Origin: Nitrospira defluvii
GTDB taxonomy: Bacteria > Nitrospirota > Nitrospiria > Nitrospirales > Nitrospiraceae
NCBI GenBank assembly: GCA_016199015.1
Contig: JACQHN010000024.1
Coordinates: 1-5,291, forward strand
Length of the DNA stretch: 5,291 nucleotides
Direction: 5' to 3'
The notes under the pieces are model-generated. The model searched no databases. It saw nothing but the letters and a program-made list of their open reading frames with translations, and was not told the origin of the DNA. Positions within the stretch are counted from its first letter, which is position 1; each line of letters starts with the position of its first letter. Position numbers and translations under genes: made by a program. Shown one piece after another: positions 1-4,515 of this stretch.

Positions 1-124
1 ACCTCGCTGCGGCCTTGCTGGACGGCCTTTTTGCGCATCCTGCGGGCTATTCTGATACCAACACGCCACGTGAGCTGATCGCGGCGTATTGTGCAAAAAT
101 CGAGTTTTTCCGCAGCCTGCTAAA
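1..124. repeat. Probable dispersed intergenic repeat fragments, cut by the window edge
   Basis: No convincing gene lies here. The first 47 bases contain GGCC at 11-14 and GGCC at 24-27 followed by five T (28-32), then a GCATCCTGC block (35-43). Bases 105-122 carry TTTTT followed by a GCAGCCTGCTA-type end. From memory, both blocks resemble the ends of repeated, terminator-like intergenic elements that occur many times in Nitrospira genomes; this could not be checked here. The 4-bp GGCC stem is too short to call a confident terminator. AAAAA (95-99) and TTTTT (105-109) can also pair around a short loop. A plus-strand reading frame runs through to 200 but shows no gene-like features, so I treat the stretch as non-coding. 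Confidence 0.45.
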
Positions 125-144
125 GAATGCCTCGCGCCATCCGA

Positions 145-585
145 CTAGCGTGGCCCACTGCCGATATCCGGCTTCCTCGTACCGTACGGGTGTTCCGTAG
201 GCGGTCCCTTTTGCGCTGCAGGACTTCCAAAAGGACGCAACGCCGGAGAGTCCCAGATCACCTTGTCACCGGGGGCCAAATTCGCCGCCTCGATAAAGTG
301 CTGACGGGCCGAATCCGTTTCACCCAACGCATTCAAGGTCAACGCGTAATTGTAGTGCGCCTGGCCTGAATCCGGAACCGCTTTGATGGTCTGCGCGAAA
401 TAGTTCTTGGCCTCCGCGAGCTGGCCGCTCTGAAACGCCTGCGTTCCCTGTGTATTGAGGGCGATAGCCTGCGTATTGGCTCCATACGCGAGATCCAGCG
501 GGACGAGCGGTTTCGGTTTGGAATGGGTACAGGCCGGAAACGACAGCAGCACCGCACATAAAGGAATCAACAGGGCACATCTCAT
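145..585 (-). CDS. Small TPR-repeat lipoprotein
   Basis: A 146-residue protein, probably membrane-anchored and facing the periplasm. The N-terminus (MRCALLIPLCAVLLSFPAC) is a short hydrophobic signal ending at Cys19. The lipobox (FPAC) is imperfect because position -3 is Phe rather than Leu, so lipidation is likely but not certain. Residues about 40-73 and 74-107 form two tetratricopeptide repeats; the second has the typical A-x-Y-N-Y-A-L ... A-L-G-E ... A-x-x-H-F pattern. Such repeats mediate protein-protein contacts. The tail after about residue 110 is Pro/Gly-rich and probably disordered. I chose the ATG at 585 because GAGG (593-596) sits seven bases upstream. A longer frame from 654 would lose the signal peptide and overlap the preceding gene. 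It is the last gene of the minus-strand cluster, 34 bases after the second DUF507 gene. The partner and exact role are unknown. Confidence 0.85.
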   Translation of the reverse strand: MRCALLIPLCAVLLSFPACTHSKPKPLVPLDLAYGANTQAIALNTQGTQAFQSGQLAEAKNYFAQTIKAVPDSGQAHYNYALTLNALGETDSARQHFIEAANLAPGDKVIWDSPALRPFGSPAAQKGPPTEHPYGTRKPDIGSGPR

Positions 586-592
586 GGCATGA

Positions 593-596
593 CCTC
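593..596 (-). promoter_or_regulatory. Ribosome-binding site that fixes the start of the TPR lipoprotein
   Basis: On the minus strand GAGG lies seven bases before the ATG at 585. It supports this start over the in-frame start at 654. The nearer upstream ATG at 590 runs into a stop after two codons. Confidence 0.7.
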
Positions 597-619
597 GTCG
601 GGATATTTCGTCGCACGCC

Positions 620-895
620 TTACGGTTTGGCGCGCTTCTTTTGTTCTTCCTCACACGCTTTCCGATACATGACGTCCCATTCCGCGCTCCCCTCCACGAT
701 ATGCCTGGAATAGGACGCCAGTCGAGCCCGCACTTTCTTGTCGATCTCCGCTTCTAACGCCAGCTCCGCCGCCACCACCCGCTTGATCTCGCGCAAGACC
801 TTGCCGTCGTCCTCGGTGAGTCGGCACTGTGCGCTCTTTTTAAACGCGCCGAGGACGAGATGGGCGAGATGGCTGGCTTTGTCGTCGCTGATCAC
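620..895 (-). CDS. DUF507 family protein, diverged second copy
   Basis: A 91-residue, highly charged, mostly helical protein with no signal peptide or membrane segment, so cytoplasmic. It belongs to the DUF507 family, whose function is not established. The signature is visible: an N-terminal I-x-x-D-K-x-S-H-L-A-H-L helix (2-13), an A-E-L-x-x-E-x-x-I-D-x-K-V segment (43-55), then S-Y-x-R-x-I-x-E-G-S-x-E-W-D-x-M-Y-R-K (61-79) and a Lys/Glu-rich end. It is a diverged paralogue of the protein at 987-1268, sharing the helix pattern but lacking the terminal R-G-I-I-L. The start is GTG (CAC at 893-895). I see no good Shine-Dalgarno sequence before it and no better ATG. A long inverted repeat (918-966) sits immediately upstream. 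Family assignment is confident; the start is less so. Confidence 0.87.
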   Translation of the reverse strand: MISDDKASHLAHLVLGAFKKSAQCRLTEDDGKVLREIKRVVAAELALEAEIDKKVRARLASYSRHIVEGSAEWDVMYRKACEEEQKKRAKP

Positions 896-917
896 GATGG
901 TTACAATTCTGATCGTA

Positions 918-966
918 GAATGCTGAATGAGGAATTGCGGACGACGTCAGCCGACATTCAGCATTC
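918..966. repeat. 12-bp perfect inverted repeat between the two DUF507 genes
   Basis: GAATGCTGAATG (918-929) is the exact reverse complement of CATTCAGCATTC (955-966), separated by 25 bases. The arms themselves contain the tandem-like units GAATG and CTGAATG. The structure fills most of the 91-base gap and ends 22 bases before the GTG start of the second DUF507 gene. It lacks a T-tract on either strand, so it is not a standard intrinsic terminator. It could be a small inserted repeat, an mRNA hairpin that separates expression of the two genes, or a protein-binding site. Confidence 0.75.
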
Positions 967-986
967 AGAATTCATCATTTAACATT

Positions 987-1268
987 TCACAGAATGATGC
1001 CTCGTTCACGTACCAGCTTCTGCTTGATCATCGTGAACATCTTCTGGTAGTCCACTTGCCCCTGCTCGATTTGTCGCTCGTACGGCTGCATCAATCGGTG
1101 CACTTCAGCATTCAACCGATCTTCAACCCCGAGTTCTTCTGTCATCGCCTGTTCCAGCGACGCTCGAAGCGCTTTCCGATCCCCAGTCACCTCGAGAAAT
1201 GCGAGTTCGTGCAACCGCGCGATCAACGACTCGGCCATATGGTGAATCCGCTCTTTGGCCAGCCTCAT
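987..1268 (-). CDS. DUF507 family protein, canonical copy
   Basis: A 93-residue cytoplasmic protein of the DUF507 family; the molecular role is unknown. It matches the family along its whole length: an M-R-L-x-x-E-R-I-x-x-M-A-E-x-L-I start (1-16), E-V-T-G-D near 26-30, E-E-L-x-V-E-D-R-L-N-x-E-V (44-56), Y-x-x-x-I-E-x-G-x-x-D-Y-x-K-M-F-x-M-I-K (63-82) and the characteristic E-R-G-I-I-L end (88-93). The ATG at 1268 is preceded by GGGGAG (1283-1278) at a spacing of nine bases. The gene follows the cyclophilin-like gene by 57 bases and precedes its paralogue by 91, all on the minus strand, which suggests co-transcription. A hairpin in the upstream gap touches its ribosome-binding site. Two adjacent DUF507 copies suggest the products may form a hetero-complex; that is inference. 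Confidence 0.92.
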   Translation of the reverse strand: MRLAKERIHHMAESLIARLHELAFLEVTGDRKALRASLEQAMTEELGVEDRLNAEVHRLMQPYERQIEQGQVDYQKMFTMIKQKLVRERGIIL

Positions 1269-1282
1269 CGCGTCATACTCCC

Positions 1283-1315
1283 CGCGGGCAAGACCGTATC
1301 AATGACCTTGCCGCG
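1283..1315 (-). other. Intercistronic hairpin abutting the DUF507 ribosome-binding site
   Basis: On the plus strand CGCGGGCAAG (1283-1292) pairs with CTTGCCGCG (1307-1315). This gives nine base pairs with one bulged G around a 14-base loop. Read on the transcribed minus strand, the stem ends at base 1283, which is also the first G of GGGGAG, the ribosome-binding site of the gene starting at 1268. There is no T-tract. It could be an RNA stability or processing element or could modulate translation; chance is not excluded in a GC-rich region. Confidence 0.45.
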
Positions 1316-1325
1316 ATGTGAACGA

Positions 1326-1736
1326 TTACCCAACCGTCGGCCCCTGCTCAATCCGTTCCACTCGGATCGTGGTCGCATTCATCGCCTGACGCAGGGTCGC
1401 CGCATCACCCACCACGCGCCCCACCACATTGACCCGATCCGCAGGAACCGGATCGGCCCCCATACTCATCGGGGTGCGCCCGAAAAAAATCGCCAACACC
1501 TGGCCGGCTCCCCAGAATGCCACATCGCCGACTTTGACCTGGGTTGTCGCAGTCTCGCGGTGGTCCTTCACGCCGGCGATCTTAAAATAGAACTCTTCCC
1601 CCCACACATTCAACGGTCCTTCGGCGGGAAGCGCCCGATAAATCTCCTCGGCCGTGCGGGTCCCTTTCAACTCTGCATCCAGATGGACCCCGCCCACCCT
1701 GATCCTGATACGTTTCACGGTTCCATTCGTAGTCAT
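1326..1736 (-). CDS. Cyclophilin-like fold protein (TM1367/DUF369-type)
   Basis: A 136-residue protein with no signal peptide, so cytoplasmic. It resembles the small cyclophilin-like family typified by Thermotoga TM1367 (PF04126-type). That family has a cyclophilin beta-barrel, and prolyl isomerase activity has not been established for it. Visible motifs in order are V-W-G-E-E-F-Y-F (44-51), V-G-D-V-A-F-W (69-75), A-I-F-F-G-R-T-P-M-S (82-91) and V-N-V-V-G-R-V-V-G-D (102-111). The classical cyclophilin active-site F-x-x-x-x-Q pattern is not obvious, so I do not claim isomerase activity. The ATG at 1736 has AGGTGAGG (1748-1741) just upstream. It is the first gene of the minus-strand cluster, facing the exonuclease gene across 126 bases. 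A reading frame on the opposite strand across this gene is a shadow. Confidence 0.83.
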   Translation of the reverse strand: MTTNGTVKRIRIRVGGVHLDAELKGTRTAEEIYRALPAEGPLNVWGEEFYFKIAGVKDHRETATTQVKVGDVAFWGAGQVLAIFFGRTPMSMGADPVPADRVNVVGRVVGDAATLRQAMNATTIRVERIEQGPTVG

Positions 1737-1796
1737 GCCCCCTCACCTGCACAGTGATACCGACCGAATAGTGACGAAACTCCGCACCAGTCGCGG

Positions 1797-1825
1797 ACTC
1801 TAACTTGTTTATCCCTTGAAATCAA
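1797..1825 (-). promoter_or_regulatory. Candidate sigma-70 promoter for the minus-strand operon
   Basis: Read on the minus strand: -35 TTGATT (1825-1820), a 17-base spacer, and -10 TAGAGT (1802-1797). Transcription would begin near 1790 and give a leader of about 54 bases before the ATG at 1736. The -10 box is a modest match. It overlaps the candidate plus-strand promoter. Confidence 0.4.
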
Positions 1826-1834
1826 GACTACAAT
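1805..1834 (+). promoter_or_regulatory. Candidate sigma-70 promoter for the exonuclease gene
   Basis: -35 TTGTTT (1805-1810), an 18-base spacer, and -10 TACAAT (1829-1834), a five-of-six match to consensus. Initiation would fall near 1841, leaving a short leader of about 22 bases before the ATG at 1863. No clear Shine-Dalgarno sequence lies in that leader. Confidence 0.5.
1815..1826. promoter_or_regulatory. Palindrome inside the overlapping divergent promoters (possible operator)
   Basis: CTTGA-AA-TCAAG is a palindrome with perfect 5-bp arms. It lies in the spacer of the plus-strand promoter and covers the -35 box of the minus-strand promoter. A dimeric regulator bound here would block both directions. 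No regulator gene is in the window, and a 12-bp palindrome can arise by chance. Confidence 0.3.
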
Positions 1835-1862
1835 CGGACACAGGCTCCGTCATGACACCTCT

Positions 1863-2633
1863 ATGTTGACCTCAACGTTCGTCCATCTCAAAGGCATCGG
1901 TTCTTCCACCGAACGGCGACTGTGGGAAGAGGGCATTGCCGATTGGACGGCTTTTCGTGAGCAGTCTCGTCTCACGGGAATTTCGCCTTCGCGCAAAGCC
2001 CTGTATGATGCCGACCTCGCCGCGGCGCAAGATCACCTCGACCGCCGAAATGCCCGGTACTTTGCCGGCTGCCTGCATGCGCGCGACCACTGGAGGCTGT
2101 TTCGGACGTTCGGGGCGCGGGCGCTCTACCTCGACATCGAAACGACCGGGCTCTCGGCCCACGACGGACAGGTGACCATCGTCGGCCTTTATCGCAATGG
2201 CCGCATGAGCACGCTGATTTGGGGTGATTCACTGAGCAAGGATGTGATTCAAGAGGAACTCGATCAAGCCGATTTATTGATCACATTCTTCGGCAGCGTC
2301 TTCGATATCCCCTACTTGCAAACTCACTTTAGGGGCTTACAGGTCTCCATTCCACACTTCGATCTGTGTTTCGCGGCACGACGGGTGGGATTGCAGGGTG
2401 GACTCAAACACATCGAACGCGAGTTGGACATAGCGCGGGAATCCGATCTCCATCAACTTGACGGGATGGAAGCGGTTCGATTGTGGCATCAATACCGGGC
2501 AGGCGACGCAGCCGCTCTGAACCTCCTCGTTCGATATAATGCCGCGGATACTCGAAATCTTGAGCCCCTGGCGGAGTGCTTGTTTGACCGGCTGATCACC
2601 CGGTATGGTCCGCAGTCCTTGCTTCCTCTCTGA
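1863..2633 (+). CDS. HhH plus RNase H-like DEDDy exonuclease domain protein
   Basis: A 256-residue cytoplasmic protein predicted to be a metal-dependent 3'-5' exonuclease of the RNase H-like superfamily (YprB/RNase_H_2 type). The first 35 residues (L-K-G-I-G-x-x-T-E-R-R-L-W-E-E-G-I) look like a helix-hairpin-helix that contacts nucleic acid. The catalytic pattern is intact: Y-L-D-I-E-T-T-G-L gives D91 and E93, F-F-G-S-V-F-D-I-P-Y-L gives D148, and Y-N-A-A-D gives Y225 and D229, the DEDDy arrangement. A G-G-L-K-H-I-E-R-E-L segment near 180-190 is typical of this subfamily. Whether the substrate is DNA or RNA cannot be told. The ATG at 1863 gives the expected N-terminus for the family, although no good Shine-Dalgarno sequence precedes it; the ATG at 1852 is out of frame. 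The PP2C gene starts 10 bases after the stop, so the two are probably co-transcribed. Confidence 0.88.
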   Translation: MLTSTFVHLKGIGSSTERRLWEEGIADWTAFREQSRLTGISPSRKALYDADLAAAQDHLDRRNARYFAGCLHARDHWRLFRTFGARALYLDIETTGLSAHDGQVTIVGLYRNGRMSTLIWGDSLSKDVIQEELDQADLLITFFGSVFDIPYLQTHFRGLQVSIPHFDLCFAARRVGLQGGLKHIERELDIARESDLHQLDGMEAVRLWHQYRAGDAAALNLLVRYNAADTRNLEPLAECLFDRLITRYGPQSLLPL

Positions 2634-2643
2634 TAGAGCGAGA

Positions 2644-3444
2644 ATGACCCCAGGCATGTGGGAATGGACAGCATATGGTCAGACGGATCGCGGCTTGGTC
2701 CGTCGCACCAATCAAGATACGTTCCTCGTCGACAACCGTCACCGCCTGTGGGCCGTGGCCGACGGCATGGGAGGCCACCCAGGAGGAGATGTCGCCAGCC
2801 GACTCGTGGTGGACACCCTCGCCAATTTTGCGCCAACCATGACGCAGAACGCCTCTGAATCGAGTGCCACTGAAGAAGAACGCGCCACCTTCTGCCTCAC
2901 GACCATGGTGGAGCACGCCCATGCGGCCATCCTCACTCACGCCGACCACCACCCGCCGTTGCAGGGCATGGGAACCACGTTAGTCGCGGCACATCTGCTC
3001 CTGCTTCCCACACGCCGCCTCCTGGTGATCAACGTCGGCGACAGCCGCGCCTACCTAATTAGAGAGAGGACCATCACCCAGTTGACGCGGGACCATACGC
3101 TAATTGAGGAGCATGTCCGCGACGGACACCTCACTCCTGAGCAGGCCGCTCGCCACCCAGACCGCCATGTGCTGACCCGAGCCATGGGACTCGGCCCAAC
3201 CATCGAGAGCGACATCTTCCCTTGTGACCTGATGAACGGCGATCTGGTGCTGCTCTGTTCAGACGGCCTCACGAAAATGTTGACCGACGAGCGCATTTTA
3301 CAGACGGTCCTGCCCCATCGACACAATCCCCCACTCTGCACCCAAGCACTGATCGCGGCAGCGCTTGAGGAAGGCGGGATCGACAACGTCACCGTGGTCG
3401 CCTGCACTATGACGGAGAGCCTTGATCCGGCAAATAGACATTGA
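2644..3444 (+). CDS. PP2C-family Ser/Thr protein phosphatase
   Basis: A 266-residue stand-alone bacterial PP2C (PppA/PrpC/Stp type) that would remove phosphate from Ser/Thr residues using two metal ions. Motifs appear in the usual order: D-R-G-x-V-R-R-x-N-Q-D with D25, V-A-D-G-M-G-G-H-x-G-G-D with D40 and G41, G-M-G-T-T-L-V, I-N-V-G-D-S-R-A-Y with D133, L-T-R-D-H-T-L-I-E-E, V-L-T-R-A-M-G, L-C-S-D-G-L-T-K-M-L with D207, and D-N-V-T-V-V with D247. All metal-binding residues are present, so it should be active. There is no signal peptide or membrane segment. I chose the ATG at 2644, preceded by a weak GAGCGAGA; the ATG at 2656 is also possible. A start at 2605 would overlap the preceding gene and add a non-homologous stretch. 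No Ser/Thr kinase is in the window. A hairpin terminator follows. Confidence 0.95.
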   Translation: MTPGMWEWTAYGQTDRGLVRRTNQDTFLVDNRHRLWAVADGMGGHPGGDVASRLVVDTLANFAPTMTQNASESSATEEERATFCLTTMVEHAHAAILTHADHHPPLQGMGTTLVAAHLLLLPTRRLLVINVGDSRAYLIRERTITQLTRDHTLIEEHVRDGHLTPEQAARHPDRHVLTRAMGLGPTIESDIFPCDLMNGDLVLLCSDGLTKMLTDERILQTVLPHRHNPPLCTQALIAAALEEGGIDNVTVVACTMTESLDPANRH

Positions 3445-3482
3445 CAGCACCTCCGAGCTCCAGGTAGCCTCGCGGAATTATC

Positions 3483-3506
3483 GCCTCGTAAAATCACGAG
3501 GCTTTC
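3483..3506 (+). terminator. Intrinsic terminator after the PP2C gene
   Basis: GCCTCGT (3483-3489) pairs perfectly with ACGAGGC (3496-3502) around a six-base loop, followed by a short TTT. The T-tract is weak, so termination may be partial. It lies 39 bases after the PP2C stop and 23 bases before the next gene, separating the two plus-strand pairs. Confidence 0.6.
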
Positions 3507-3528
3507 ACCCACATATTCTCTTATACCT

Positions 3529-4440
3529 ATGCACTTTCAGCCTGTTGAACCTCGATCCGGCCGCCCCTCGTTGCGGCACTGGCTCTTCATCTGTTCCCTC
3601 ACGAGCGTCCTGGTCGGCTCCCTCGCAGCGGCCAAGGAACCACTCGATCCGGAAGCCACCCTGCGCATCATCGTGCAGGCGAACGCGGACCGGGATCTGC
3701 CCACCATGTCGAAATACATGTCGCACGACGCCGACGCCGTGGGGTACACGATCGACGGACACAAATACGTGGGTTGGACGGCCTTGGCCACCGACATGCA
3801 CACCGAATTCACCTCGGTCGCCAAACTGGAGCTTCCCATTACCTACCTGAAATTCTGGCGCAAGGGCGATATCGCCTGGTTCGCGATGGAACTGGACTAT
3901 ATCCGATACCTCAACCCCGTTGATCTCACCCAACGCATGGTGCTCCCGCTGCGTGAGACAGGGGTCATGGAACGACGGGATGGCAGCTGGATCCTCGTGG
4001 CCTGGCACGAATCCACCAGACAGCCCGACACCGGAATGGGCATCGCCCTGGCTGAACCCGGCACCTTACTGCGTCGCATCTCCGACAATCAGGCGCCTGG
4101 GCCGAATGGCGTCAATTTGAGCGGCGAATGGGAAGTGACTGAAATCGAAGACAATAAGAAATACGTCGCCACTCTGGATGCACACGGCAACGGCCCCTAT
4201 ACCTGGCAAGGAGGACAGTTTTCCACCACCAGCTTCAACGACCGGCGCTGGCAGGGTACCTGGAAACAGACCGGTAATGACCGCGAAGGCGCATTTGAAG
4301 TCGTGATCTCCGAGGACGGCACCGAAGCCAAGGGAATCTGGTGGTACGTGCGTGTCGGCACCAGAGACAACATCCCGCCCCGGCAACATGGCGGCAGCTA
4401 CCTGTGGAAACGACTCACCCCGCCCCCGGCGACTCCCTAA
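3529..4440 (+). CDS. Secreted protein with NTF2/SnoaL-like and C-terminal beta-rich domains
   Basis: A 303-residue exported protein of unknown function. Residues 1-35 form a signal peptide: basic residues up to H17, a hydrophobic core L19-L32, and a likely cut after A-A-A35. Residues about 40-162 resemble the NTF2-like superfamily (SnoaL/DUF4440 type). They start with a helix (A-T-L-R-I-I-V-Q-A-N-A-D-R-D) and end with the strand W-I-L-V-A-W-H-E-S (154-162). This fold has a pocket used for small-molecule binding or catalysis, but I cannot assign catalytic residues. Residues about 196-296 start N-L-S-G-E-W-E-V and end G-G-S-Y-L-W-K-R-L, with regular Trp and Gly spacing that suggests a small lipocalin-like beta-barrel. 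The ATG at 3529 has no visible Shine-Dalgarno sequence, but no other in-frame start would keep the signal peptide. The next gene, also exported, begins 75 bases downstream with no terminator between. Confidence 0.75.
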   Translation: MHFQPVEPRSGRPSLRHWLFICSLTSVLVGSLAAAKEPLDPEATLRIIVQANADRDLPTMSKYMSHDADAVGYTIDGHKYVGWTALATDMHTEFTSVAKLELPITYLKFWRKGDIAWFAMELDYIRYLNPVDLTQRMVLPLRETGVMERRDGSWILVAWHESTRQPDTGMGIALAEPGTLLRRISDNQAPGPNGVNLSGEWEVTEIEDNKKYVATLDAHGNGPYTWQGGQFSTTSFNDRRWQGTWKQTGNDREGAFEVVISEDGTEAKGIWWYVRVGTRDNIPPRQHGGSYLWKRLTPPPATP

Positions 4441-4504
4441 CGCGTGGGCGACACTTCCATGACATTTTTCACACACACTTCGCGGACGGCCGGTCTGTTA
4501 CAAC

Positions 4505-4513
4505 GAGGAGGGG
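4505..4513 (+). promoter_or_regulatory. Strong ribosome-binding site for the last gene
   Basis: GAGGAGGGG lies just before the ATG at 4516, two bases away counting the full run of purines. It is the strongest ribosome-binding site on the plus strand of this window, and it fixes the start of the right-edge gene. Confidence 0.85.
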
Positions 4514-4515
4514 CT

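Noticed and set aside
15..200. Plus-strand reading frame of 61 residues at the left edge
   Set aside because: It begins with TTG without a ribosome-binding site, runs through repeat-like sequence and overlaps the end of the TPR gene. It could be the tail of a gene from outside the window, but I recognise no family in it.
586..654. N-terminal extension of the TPR lipoprotein to 654
   Set aside because: It would overlap the DUF507 gene and bury the signal peptide. The ATG at 585 has a well-placed GAGG.
927..1757. 276-residue plus-strand frame opposite the cyclophilin-like and DUF507 genes
   Set aside because: It is rich in His, Pro and Arg with no domain pattern, and it lies antisense to two genes with clear family matches. 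It is a GC-driven shadow frame.
2605..2643. Upstream start for the PP2C gene
   Set aside because: The added 13 residues overlap the exonuclease end and do not resemble PP2C N-termini. Starts at 2644 or 2656 fit better.
3505..4008. 167-residue minus-strand frame across the NTF2-like gene
   Set aside because: It is a shadow frame with no recognisable domain. The plus strand has a signal peptide and two folded-domain patterns.
4441..4515. Possible promoter before the last gene (TTACAA at 4498-4503)
   Set aside because: No acceptable -35 box lies at the right distance, so co-transcription with the preceding gene is simpler.
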